A stretch of 64,000 nucleotides of DNA from Nephrocerus scutellatus (taxonomy: Eukaryota > Arthropoda > Insecta > Diptera > Pipunculidae). A program made the position numbers and the translations under genes. Under the pieces are notes generated by a model. It saw nothing but the letters and a program-made list of their open reading frames with translations. It ran no database searches and was not told where the DNA came from. The stretch is taken from positions 25,511,777 through 25,575,776 of the forward strand of contig OX352761.1 of NCBI GenBank assembly GCA_947095585.1. Direction: 5' to 3'. Below are positions 21,706-32,144 of this stretch, piece by piece. Numbering within the stretch: position 1 is the first letter of the stretch; every line of letters starts with the position of its first letter.

Positions 21706-23319
21706 ATTGATCATCATCATATTTGGCTCTACAAGCAGGGTTCCGGCCTTTCGCAAAAAATCTATCCGTCAGACCCGATTTCTAGCCGATGTTATTCAGT
21801 TTTATATCCCCCCTAAACTCTGGCCGTTCTGGCTTACATCATCAGTCAACCATAGCCTTGGCCTGCCGCGCTTTCATTCCCCATTAATTCTAATGCAAAG
21901 GACTTTCCGAATCGAATTCTCTTCGATAATGCTACCTAGGTGCCATGGAAACCGGAACAAACACAATGTCGATTTCGCGGAAACGGTTATATATCTCATC
22001 ATTATAGACTCTCCGGCATCGTTTGTCTTTCACATACGGGCTAAAAATTATTTTTAAGACTTTACTCTCAAAGGCGGCTTAGAGGTCAGAGTGCTTTTAG
22101 CTATGCACCAGTATGACCATTACTTTATTCCTCAGTATCTTGGGTGTCATGGGTTAATTCCTGGATTCGAAAAGTCTCGGCAGATATTTATTTATATTGA
22201 TTGAGTGAAAAATATCGAATCTTTTGCTAGCAGACGTGGCCACGATGTACTTTGTTTTGCTCTCATTTATTCCATCCTCAGATCAGCCCCCATTAGACAT
22301 TTTCCATCATGCCGAAGGGTGAAAATCTGACCAGTTGTTGAAGCAATAATGGTATGGGCCAACAATGAACGTATCTTATGTGGCTATCTTGTCTTGAAGG
22401 ATATGGGACAACATCTTATACGTTACTTAACCATTTTGTACCACAATAATTACTCCTGGCTTATGTATGGGACACTGGATGCCTCTTTTCAGTCTTCTGT
22501 TATCGTTTCTTTCTCCCATACTTGCACTATTACTAATTGAACTGCTTGGTGTAATGTGGGCCGTACAGATTAAATCAGCTCTGCTTGGATGCCATCTGAT
22601 TCTAGATCCCTTTATTGCTCTGCTAACTTCAACAATGCTTTTTGGCGGTTTTTTGGTAGTATGGTGTGGTCGTCGCTCATTGGTGGAGCAATTCAATTCC
22701 TCAGTTAGCTGATCGTAGCTACTCCTGAAATCTTTCTTCGCATCGATCCATGATTACTTTGAGATGAGAGTGGCTATTTTGTCTTTGCAGTATGGATAAC
22801 ACAATGTATAGTGCGTGATTCCGCGGACTCTTTGGTTGAACTTTTGCGCCAGGTGTAGTCCTCGCTCTTTGTACTGTTGTACGACTTGTCGGACGAGATT
22901 TTTCTCCCAGGCTGCTTTCTTTGGACGGTGCATTTTTTTCATATCTTCTGATTTCTTTTTACACTTTTTCGCGTGACCCCGCATTACAGGAGATTGTTCC
23001 ATTGCCCGGTACGCAACATTCAAATGTTCTAACATTAATCATTGAACTAGTCGTTCCGATCTTTACGACTACTGCCTTAGATCAAATAAGCTGTACTTAT
23101 GACAATATTTTTGAGACGTGTCCATTTCTCTTCTACGCCCGTCATCTCAGCTCCAGGAGTTACTCTCCCTTCATTTAGAGTGAGTGATATGTTTGAACAT
23201 AGTTGTTTCTGGTCTATTCGATACGAAGGGCAGCTCCGTTGACTCGAATTTGATTCGCGGTGATATAATCCTCACTTGGACCACCATACCAAGGAGACAG
23301 CGCTTATTTTATGTTGTTG

Positions 23320-24505
23320 TGCTGGTAAACCTTGTGCACTGCGACCTTAAGGTCTATTGTGCATCCTACATGTCTACCACATTATGTGTTGGCTTAGTCC
23401 TTTTATGAATGCCAATATATCTGCCAGGTCGATAGGTCTGGCATTCTGCCATAGAACTGTGTGTGCTATCTTGAGGTATTGAAGTCTTTTTTGGGTGAGG
23501 GCATCACATATAAAAAGTATGTGTTCTGGCTTATCCTCTGCCTCTCCGCAAAAGCGGCAGCGATCTGTTTGGGATTTTCCCATTTTTGTTAAGAGGCCAT
23601 TAAATGGGCCATGTACCGTCATGTACAAGACAAAAGGGATCTCAGTGTATATCGGTTTAACTTGATTGCTTTGTTTGTGTTTTTAATGTTGTATTTGAGA
23701 AGGTTTTGGTTTGTTTCATTGTAGTTGATTATTCCCATTCAGCCTCGATAGCGTTATTTACCCACTCTTTTATTTTGTTTTTGAGGTGGCTCTTGCTGTA
23801 GGCAATGCTTGGCTCGGGACCAGTGAAGATCTCTTCCGCCCCCCTACTGCGCAGAGGTCTGCTGCATCGTTCCATTAAATGCCTGATTGGCCTGGAGACC
23901 ACATCAGGATGACCTTGTTGGTTTTGGTCAGTTCATTTTGTTGGCAGTAGTAGCTTCTTGAATTGAAAACTGGGCCTTTTAGCGCTAGCAGAGCGGCCTG
24001 GCTGTCGGAGATCATATAGATCTCGGTTCTTCTTTATTTTCTCTTAATGCATTCTAATGTGTAGGCTTCTAATGCTATTGTTTCTGCCTGGAAAACGGTT
24101 GGGGATTTTCCTAGGGGTATTCGTAATGTAATTCTGGGTCCAAATACTCCTGTCCCTGTTCCTGAGTTTGTTTTATATCCGTCTGTGTACCAGATAGATG
24201 CATGATTGGGGAGGTTATTCATGATATTTTCAACTTGATTTCGGTCTGATACTCTTACTGAGAAGTTCCTTTTGAAATTAGTTGTTTTTTATTATTGAGT
24301 CTGATTGGAGGACAATTCCGCTTTCCAAGTTAATTTTGAAGATGATGCTTGTATGTCCTGTTCTATTGACTTTGAGTTGGTTAGTTACGTTGAGTGAAAT
24401 GGCTCTTGCACCCGCTTCGCTTTTGATGTGTAAGTGAAGTGGTGTGAGTCCTAATAATTTTTCTAGTGCTGCTGTTGGGCAAGTCTTGATAGCACCTGTT
24501 GCACT
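23320..24505 (-). pseudogene. I-type retrotransposon with RNase H, inserted in RTE-A
   Basis: A 5'-truncated non-LTR copy on the minus strand. After the RT C-terminal block (CPTAALEKLLGLTPLHL) comes RNase H: the catalytic Asp in WYTDGYKTNSGTGTG at about 24190, the Glu in FQAETIALEAY, and a FSDSQAALLAL-type Asp near 23985. A cysteine-rich tail (CRFCGEAEDKPEHILFICDA, 23500-23560) follows, as is usual for the C terminus of I/R1/Loner-like ORF2. The RNase H would remove the RNA template after reverse transcription. Flanks on both sides are RTE-A endonuclease sequence. Stops occur between the RNase H blocks. Confidence 0.82.
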
Positions 24506-24863
24506 AAGATCTCGGTATGTTCCTTCCGTCATCAGATTTGTGTTGTGGCGGCGGTCTAATAACATCTGGTTGCGAGTAGGTCCATTCGGAGATACCCAGG
24601 TGGTTTTGAGGATATTCTTACGCGCAAACCTTGTATTCGAAACAATCAAGTTATTACTTGCTGCCATCTCTATGACTCCATTGTCATTGGTGTTCTTGTG
24701 TAAACTGTAATTGCCAATATACGTACGTATTGCTTGAATACTGGCGCGTGACCAATTTTCCTTTTACATTGCCTGGAATGATTTTCACATCATACCGAGA
24801 CAGACATGGAGCTCCTGTTCGACTGATTCGATGAATCATCATTTGAAGGATCCTCTGTAGATC

Positions 24864-25901
24864 TGTAACGAAGTTGAGTAAAATCTACTCGCTACAAACT
24901 ATATGTCTAAAAATCACTCACCGTACAAAACACGCAGTCACTCGATACATATTACATAACCGACCAATATTGTCTATATATCACATTGGCACTATGCGAG
25001 TGTACTCGGCCGGTATTCAGTGGGTGCGAGGTTCAATCCGGCGGTTTGGTTTGAACCAATTGAATTATTTTTTTCTTCTGGGAAAAGGTTTACCACCCGA
25101 TTAATACTATAAATTTAACAATGAACAGAACTTATAAGAAGATAATTATGAAATATTAGTAAGAATTATTGTATATAGCAATATATGAAAATCCACTATT
25201 TTTCTAAACGGGTGGCAAAATATAATTCCTAGGCCATATAAATAATTAGACACACTTGTAGGCTAGGATAACACAACAAAATCAGAGTAGAACATACTGC
25301 GGTAGGCGGTAATATCTGCTCGAGAGGATGAAGACGTTATAATACACAACGAATTCTCCTAAAAGGAAAGCTCCTCGCTGACCTCTGTTCTGTACGAACA
25401 ATTTTTGACAATAACAATCAAGTTCTTGAGTTATCACACTTAACTTATTGTTATTACTAATATAGCAGAATAGCGGCGTCGCAGTACTCGATATTCTTGC
25501 TGTATTAGTGCTAATATACCAAAATACCGGCGTCACATCACTCGGTATTTTGCCATACTATTTCCGATATAACAGGGTAGCGGCGTCGCAGCACTCGATA
25601 CCTTGTCATATTGTACGGCGCCGTTCCCCCGAACACTGCTCCTGTGCTCCATTTGTATGGTAGCAGCGAAAAGGCAGAAGTCGTCCCATCGTCCCCTTTC
25701 GCAGGCTATACCGGCGTTTCAGCACTCAGTATTAGTATTAGTCTAGAATGTATTCTAAGTATTATCATAAGTATCATTAAGTAAGAGCCGAATGTTATAA
25801 TAAACACCGAAAACAAAAAAATCTTTTTAATTTGTAACGAAAGCAAGAGGAGAACGAACCCTGGGTTGACCGGCGAGCGTCACCCGAGTAAAACTGTTAC
25901 A
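24864..25901. mobile_element. Solo LTR, 1,038 bp, with GATC target duplication
   Basis: Starts TGTAAC and ends GTTACA, the short inverted TG...CA ends of a retroviral-type LTR. It is flanked by GATC at 24860-24863 and 25902-25905. Deleting it plus one GATC reconnects RTE-A sequence in good alignment with the uninterrupted copy near 40860, which acts as an empty site. A polyadenylation-like AATAAA lies at 25797, about 100 bp before the right end, which favours plus orientation. Four copies of a CGGCGTCGCAGCACTCG-like motif lie at 25471-25733. The 4-bp duplication fits Ty3/gypsy-type integrases. No internal gag or pol is present, so recombination between two LTRs probably removed them. Confidence 0.85.
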
Positions 25902-26278
25902 GATCGTTTAATGTTTATAAGGCTTATGTTATTAAATTTGCTCCGTACGCGAAGGGAGCATTGCAGTTTATTTACGGCTTTAAAAGCAAAAGTTATTATT
26001 TTGCAGACTAGAAAGCCCACCCCGAGCTCTAGGCAGACAGGTGTAATATACGTATTTTTCAAAATTTTGAAAGACACCATTGCCGTACCCAATATCCTGG
26101 TTTGCTGTTATGTGAGTTTATGTTTGGTATTTCAAACTCTTCATAGTGAGCGTTAAGGACAACAAAAGTAATATGCTCAATGCGTTTATTTTTGTTTTGT
26201 TTTGTTTTAGTACTATTTTGTGTTGTCATAAACAAACTCCCGGCGGGAAAAGGTTGTTAGTTGTAAGGGAGGAAAAAT

Positions 26279-27090
26279 CTAGATTGATTCTGTGGTTATG
26301 TGGGATATCGCCTTATTGACCACGTATGCACGTACCCAGCTTCCAGGTATTTTATCTTCTTTATTGAGGTAACTGACGCTAGCAATCTCTAATTTTTTTT
26401 GGCGCTGTTTGCGTATGGCAACGATGAAACAGGGAGTGATGCAGAGTATGATGCATACACTTCCTACTCCAAAATACCAGTACCGATGATCCAAGGTGTC
26501 CCAGTCATATCCATTCAGTTCATTTCTTTGAGAATAGCGAGGCGAGGATCTTTTCGGATTATCTCGCTTAAATCGATTTTGGGGGGAGACAAACTTTCCT
26601 CGCCTGGAAAAGTCTTGATGTTGGTTTCCACTTTCTCGAACCCTTTGGTGGGAGCCGTAATGTTGAATTGAGTACCGGAAATTCTACATCCTGGAAACCT
26701 TACCAGATATTCTGTGGTTATAAGTGGTGTCAGTGTGTCGTTGCACACAATATTAACTTCGTTGGTAGCAGTTCTATAGACGACTGCAAGTTCACTATCC
26801 AAAAGGTATATTTTATTGAATTCCTCTTTAAGTTGTTTTGCTCTGCAGGTGACGGAAAGAGAAACTGGTGTAAGACTCAGCACAGTTTTCCAGCAGTCAC
26901 TTAGTTTGTTTTCTTCGACTTTCTTGTAAACTCTTCCCCAAGATCAATGGCTTGAGTTGGATCAAAGTAAGTTTTGTTATCACTGCTGATCACAATTTGT
27001 TGAACAAAGTCTTCATGGTCTAGGAGAAACGCATGAGACTCGATAGTTGGAACACTGATAAGAGCAAATTTAGAGAAGATTCTTGATTAT
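26279..27090 (-). pseudogene. Errantivirus-like envelope (env) remnant
   Basis: An old, broken endogenous copy of a retroviral-type envelope gene. Two minus-strand open stretches are separated by an in-frame stop near 26515. The upstream part has a conserved-Cys ectodomain pattern (SLSVTC, NIVCND, RFPGCRI) and ends PPKIDLSEIIRKDPRLAILKEM. The downstream part has a hydrophobic membrane span (YWYFGVGSVCIILCITPCFIVAI) followed by basic residues and a short cytoplasmic tail ending at 26279. Further N-terminal sequence can be read back to about 27090 only with frame changes. The order ectodomain-transmembrane-tail and the sequence style resemble insect errantivirus (gypsy-type) Env. No gag, pol or LTR is adjacent, and RTE-A lies about 130 bp beyond the tail. 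Family assignment is from memory of motif style, not from a search. Confidence 0.6.
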
Positions 27091-27099
27091 TACACAAAG

Positions 27100-29510
27100 A
27101 TCCTGCCAGTCTTCATAAATTACATCCTTCTAGTCTACCTAAATCATGCCAGTATTCAAATACCAGTGGTACGTCGAGCCGGTAACTATTTCTATTTCAA
27201 GTGCAAGGAGCAATTTCTACAAACAGTGAGTGAGCAAATTCTTAAATCGTTCAGCCGTTTTCGTTACTGTGGTCATCATCGTAGATCTGTGTTTCCGAGA
27301 CTTATTTGGAATTCTGTAATAATATTTTTTACGCGCAATGTTATAAGCTTTCCCAATTCTGTGGATTGCTGATCACCAAAGTAGATAATGACAATGACAA
27401 TGACAATGTCAAGAAAAGCAAGTGCTTTGTGGTTAACTAAAAGAAAGAGAGAACTTCGGCGTAAGCTCACCTAGTTCATTCAAGAGAAAAAAAGAGAATA
27501 AGAAGAGGCGTATAAAAAAGTAAAGTCTCAAGACATAAAAGGGGATTCTCCAAAGGAACCTGATAACGAGCCTTTCGAGCTTAAATCACTGATTCGTGGA
27601 ACATTTTTCAAGTGTTCCCCATCGCAAATACAACGAAATTACAAAACAACATCGCTTATTTCCCTAAAAGACTATTAAGCGCACGCGTCCTCTATCTCGC
27701 AGCCGCAACTCGCCGACGAGTTCAACAAAAAAAAAATGATTTAAAAAAAATCGGTATAGGAGTCTCCTGACCTAGGTTAATAAACCTTTTCAAAATATGA
27801 TTTGTCTCTTGTTGGAATTTTTTAAAGCTACGATGAACGGCTCTCATCTTTAATAGAATGGTGCTACCTTCTACCTACCTACTTTGTGGTTTCAAAGACA
27901 AATATGTTTAGAATTTTCGATTTATATTCGAAGTGGATAACACTTCGCTTTCGTTTCGTAATTCAATTTTTTTTCTTACAACAACATCAGCAAGTCCCCA
28001 CTTTAAGAGCCCTTATAGTCCATAAGTTAACTCTTTTCAACCTAAACGGCCGGCTCTTGCAAAACGTACATCGTTTACTCCAAAGGTCCTTTTAATGGTT
28101 ATTATTATGTTTTAGGAAATCCGTTCCATGGCTACTAATTGTTTTCCTGAAAACAATTTCCCCACACAGATTCTTGTGAGCGATTTGCGCGCATAGGCAG
28201 ACGAATGCCGACGACGTTTTCTTGAACTTCAAAACTTCCTTCATACTCGACTTTACTTAATTTAAGGTTTTCAATTGTTTGGAATTCAAATGTTCTCATT
28301 ACAGTGGGTACCAGGATGACGACTGAACGGGCAATGTCAGCCAGAGTCACCCGCAGGCCAACCGAGTGTGGGTGCCGTGTCATTCTGCTCCACAGCAATC
28401 CCCCCATTATGCGAATATATCACATCCTTTCTCGGTGATTTATGTTCTCCTTTCATATATCCTTGTTCAGATACACTTGCTGTTGTTGTTAGTTGTCGTG
28501 CGTTGTGTTTTTTTTTGTTGTTGGTCGGTTTGACTTCAAAACTATATCGTTCGTTCATTTTAGAATAATTGGCAAACTATCCGTTTGCTCAGCAGAAATT
28601 CGCTTCAGTTTCAGTTGAGTTTTTGTGTACATAGTACGGAGTATGGCATTTGTCCTGCCGTTTGCCGCACTTTTTTAACAGATTGAATTATTAGTATCGA
28701 TAGAAATTAGATATTCCGACCACATGCTGTGATTAAATTGTCTCTGCTACTGCTGCTGCTGATTCTTCCCGCTCACTTCTAGAGGTGTACAGTCGTCGGG
28801 TGTAACATCCCAATAAATCCTGCCCCGTTGTAGTTGCAGATTTTATCAGTGCACATAAATGAAAACGTTTTGAATGGCATACCAATCTCTCACGTTCCAA
28901 TATCCTTTCCTTTTCGATTGGACGTTGCGATAGCTGGCTGTGATTTAAGTTATCGTAATGTTTTTCCTCAAATTGAAGCGTCTAGCATAAAAAACACACA
29001 ATAACGGTAGACGAAAATCATTAAAAACAAATCAGGAGCATCATCAGGCGGCAGGCATCAGCCGCTGTGTTCATTGTGCATTGGTGTGCCAATGCTCAAC
29101 AATCAATCCGGAACTGGGCGGGCGCGCGCTGGCAGCAAATTCAAATCGCATTTATTTCATTGACACTTGAGTTCACACCCAAAGTGAAGTAAGGAAGGAA
29201 GGAAGATATTGGAGTTCTCATAAGTCAGATGCTTTGCCAGTACGTCGCCGTGTTTCCGAGTCGATTTCTTTTGAAACGCAGGTTGTCCTTTTTGAATAGG
29301 AAAGGTGGGTTCAGGTGTAGTGTTGGTTTTTTTTTCTTTCGAATATCGCTTTTTAAAATCCAAATTTTCAGTTTACTTCCTCTACGGAATTTGTACTTAG
29401 GAATGAAATGTATGCAATACCTATAGGTGGTAGTTACGAACTGTACAAAGCCGTTATCTTGATGTACTGCAGTTTTTTTCCTATTACGACTTGAGTAGAT
29501 ACATATGTGG
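27100..29510. other. Gene-free stretch
   Basis: No recognised gene. A (ATGACA)n-like run (TGACAATGACAATGACAATG) occurs near 27387-27407. Short overlapping frames at 28135-28570 and 29157-29600 are not recognisable. It looks like low-copy non-coding DNA. Confidence 0.45.
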
Positions 29511-29512
29511 TG

Positions 29513-29770
29513 GGCGCCGTAGCTCAGTGGATAAGTGCATGGCTTCTGAGCAGGAGGTAGGTGGTTCGAATCCCAACTCTCGCGAATGTCTGACAAACGT
29601 CCGAGAGTAATAACTTGTCATGGAAAGCTTCTCAATTCGCCGTTCGGATATGGCATTAACTTGTAGGTCACTTCCATTTGTGGTGAAAGATATGCATGCA
29701 CAACACAAATGGCCCTGCACGCAATGGTCTGTAGCGCCAAAATATTATTATAATGTTATATAATTGTAAA
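29513..29770 (+). mobile_element. tRNA-derived SINE, copy 3, best preserved
   Basis: The tRNA-like head starts GGCGCCG. The A box TAGCTCAGTGG is at 29520-29530 and the B box GGTTCGAATCC at 29563-29573, properly spaced for an internal Pol III promoter. The body has a 7-bp hairpin stem (ACTCTCG ... CGAGAGT, 29576-29608) followed by TAATAACTTGTCA and TTCTCAATTCGCCGTTCGG. The tail is AATATTATTATAATG, running into an AT-rich minisatellite. It is not a functional tRNA gene: the anticodon loop lacks a canonical T33, and the unit continues about 190 bp beyond the T arm. Confidence 0.88.
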
Positions 29771-30105
29771 GTGGTTCTGAGATTATAAAATGATTATGGT
29801 ACGATTATAAAACGATTTAAAGATTATGGGACGATAAAAAGGTGATTTTGTGATTATAAGGGGCTTATAAATTATGATAAGTTTATAGGATGTTTATAGT
29901 ATGATTATAAAATGATTGCCAGATGATTATAGACTGTTTTTTAAGATTATTTTAGAAGTATATGATGATTATAGGCTAAAAATAGGATGATTGTATTATT
30001 ATAGAATGCTTATACATTATAGATTGTTTACAGGATCTTGTTAGTATGACTATAAAACAGTTGTAGGATGATTATGGAATGTTTGTAGGATTAATTTAGG
30101 ATTGT
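29771..30105 (+). repeat. Degenerate AT-rich minisatellite, unit about 11 bp
   Basis: Repeats of the type GATTATAAAAT, GATTATGGTAC, GATTATGGGAC and GATTATAGG continue for over 300 bp with unit lengths around 8-12 bp. It starts immediately at the 3' tail of the SINE, so it may have grown from that tail. Confidence 0.75.
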
Positions 30106-30579
30106 ATGATAATTAGAGTCGGTGGAAATAATGTCACCGAGCAGTAATTCATGCGCTTGAGTCTTCGAGTTATCCCAGTATGAATAATAAGTCTAGATGC
30201 CTCATCGTTGCTGTGGTGTATTAGTCTCATCTCACGACCCACTGCATAGTTTGTGATTTTCTTGGATATAGTTTTGCACCCCATGTCTCGATGGTGGTCA
30301 TTAATGCTTCTCACACATCACACATCATTTGTACTATGCTAATAATGGTTTGTTTAGCACAATCCCATAATTCCCATGTCTATTTTACTTTCTTGTTGAT
30401 TTTAATTAATAAGCTTATTTTGAGTGTCGATTTGCTACCGATAAGCTAATTCATGTCTTTGAGTGTAATGTTTATTTCAACTCTTCTTTTCTGAACGTGC
30501 TTTTTCCAATGAATCCTTGCATCTACGGTCATATCTTAGTATTTTGCTGTATTTTCATGCGAATTGAATACCTTTTTCC
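30106..30579. other. Unassigned sequence
   Basis: A 72-codon minus-strand frame (30096-30314) is not recognisable; it includes CKTISKKITNYAVGREMR. Nothing else is seen between the minisatellite and the next SINE. Confidence 0.35.
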
Positions 30580-30705
30580 GTGTATAGTTATTACTCTCGG
30601 ATGTTTGTCAAACATTCGCGAGAGGTGGGAGGGTAAAAATACTTTTGCTACGAACTACTATGAACCCTCCATCCATGCAGATAACTACTGAGCCACGGCG
30701 CCTAC
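30580..30705 (-). mobile_element. tRNA-derived SINE, copy 4, minus strand
   Basis: Reversed, it begins TAGGCGCCGTGGCTCAGTAG, the same head as the copy at 29513, and contains TTCGCGAATG-type and CGAGAGTAATAAC body sequence with the conserved hairpin. The B box is degraded and the 3' body and tail are missing. Confidence 0.65.
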
Positions 30706-30940
30706 CTTTTTTCAATAATAGGCTTTAATTTCTTAAGTAGTAAACCGTCGCCACAACCAGAACTTGAAGTGTTACGTGGTAACGATGTGCCAACGTCGGC
30801 TCTGACCAACTGTCATGAAATGCAGAGCACACGCTAAACTGTGCACGGGAATAGCCCGAACAATTAAAACGACGACTTAGCAAAGAGTATTCAGGATACT
30901 CCTCGACGCTGACACACGACGCCTTACACGCTTGACGCTT

Positions 30941-30990
30941 GATTTTTTTTTTATAATTCGCGCAGGCTTCAAGGGGTTCGCACCCTTATA
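30941..30990 (-). repeat. Jockey 3'-end and poly(A) remnant
   Basis: Reversed, it reads GCATTATAAGGGTGCGAACCC and then GCGCGAATTATAAAAAAAA. The Jockey copy ends GCATTATAAGGGTGCAAGG, GCGAATTATATAATAAAAAAAA at 59078-59126. Only the 3' untranslated tail survives. Confidence 0.65.
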
Positions 30991-31070
30991 ATGCGCATGC
31001 ATGCATTTTTCTTGAATAAATAGGTTTATTGATTGAATAGTAAAGAGTCCTAATCAGACAGTAAACTGGT

Positions 31071-31240
31071 AGTTTTCTGCTTTCGGGTTATATTGGCGTT
31101 AACTGTGTTACCAATTACCACCGGTTCAGCTCTACTAACTGTCGGTACACCTTGCTAGTAGAACTGGATCTCTCCAGCTCCAGTACAGTTTACAGCTTTT
31201 GGGATATATCGGCGTTAACCGCCTTCCCAATTACCACCGG
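31071..31240 (+). repeat. Pair of about 50-bp direct repeats
   Basis: TATATTGGCGTTAAC...CCAATTACCACCGGT near 31089-31124 recurs as TATATCGGCGTTAAC...CCAATTACCACCGGT near 31204-31240, about 116 bp apart. The CAATTACCACCGGT core is identical. Function unknown; no element ends were found around them. Confidence 0.65.
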
Positions 31241-31261
31241 TAATTGCATACGTAAATGAGA

Positions 31262-32090
31262 TTTGAGTCTACATGTCTGCGCTTGGTATACAGGCTCACA
31301 TGGTTCTATCAATGAGTCCGCGGCATAACGCAATAGACAGTTGTCATGCAGGACATCATGTGCTCGGGGTGGGGTTTCTAGTCAACAAAATAATGAAACC
31401 CACCCTTATCGGCTTTAAAGCAATAAATGAACGGCTATGCACCCTTCACGTGTGGGGCAGAATTTACATACTGAAAAGACCAAAGATTGCCAATATCAGT
31501 CATCTAGGATCGATGCAAAGTACTCTTTCATGAGCTGATAAATGGACCGCTAACTGAGGAATTAAAGTCGCCACCAAGTATTGACGAAGTTAGCAGAACG
31601 ATATATCGGCTCAAAAATAATAAAGCCTTGGAATCTGATTAGTTCTGGAGGGACAGAGTAACACCAAGCAATTCATGAACAAATAGAGCAAATATGGTAG
31701 GAAGTATAACGATGTCAGAAGACTGAAGAAGAACGCGTCGCATTTATCGTGGTATAACATTGTTGAGTACCACATATAAGATTTCTTCTCTATTATATAA
31801 GATATAGGATAGCCTCATACGCTGAAGTCATTATTGGCCCATACCAGTGAAGCTCATCCCAGGAAAATCAATAACTAATCAGATTCTCATACTTAGCCAG
31901 GGGATGGAAAAATGTCTAGAGTTCACCATCTGTTTAAAGACTTTAAAGCCACCTTTGAGAGCATAGCCAGAGTAGATATTTAAAAAGCCATGGTAGTATT
32001 GAACATTCCAAATAAACTGACTATACTATGTAAGTTTCCCATATGACTAATGTTATAAGCCAATTAAAAATATCCGGATAAAGTCCATGC
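31262..32090 (+). pseudogene. RTE-A copy, plus strand, internally deleted
   Basis: The frame from 31273 encodes the RTE-A endonuclease N-terminal half, with HHVLGVGFLVNKIMKPTLIGFKAINERLCTL. At about 31505 it jumps to the linker/RT start (ELINGPLTEELKSPPSIDEVSRTIYRLKNNKAL in degraded frames). RT palm sequence follows (FKDFKATFESIARVD near 31940-31975). It stops at about 32090, next to a mariner. About 900 bp that is present in the 38688-41150 copy is missing between endonuclease and linker. Confidence 0.8.
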
Positions 32091-32144
32091 AAATTCTATA
32101 ACCGGTTCCGATAAATGGATTGACTGACCTGCTGATGGAATGAA

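Larger units (their letters stand above)
21710..26130 (-). pseudogene. RTE-A copy, long, split by two later insertions
   Basis: On the minus strand RTE-A runs from its 5' endonuclease (25906-26130), through the endonuclease C-terminal half (24506-24859), the linker (22700-23320), the RT N-terminal region (VSRAIKGS near 22610) and a YHYCF-like palm piece (22310-22480), to the 3' end with a (CAT)n tract at about 21710. It is interrupted twice: by an I-type element (23320-24505) and by a solo LTR (24864-25901). Removing the LTR and one GATC restores alignment with the copy at 40850-40890. Intact RTE proteins combine an AP endonuclease with RT; many stops and indels make this copy inert. Confidence 0.85.

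Noticed and set aside
27276..27470. N-terminal signal/TM segment of the env remnant
   Set aside because: The hydrophobic run comes from a TGACAA microsatellite (27387-27407), and I could not link it in frame to the env sequence.
29513..29585. Functional tRNA gene
   Set aside because: A and B boxes are present, but the anticodon loop is non-canonical, the acceptor stem is not closed, and the sequence continues as a SINE body shared with other copies.
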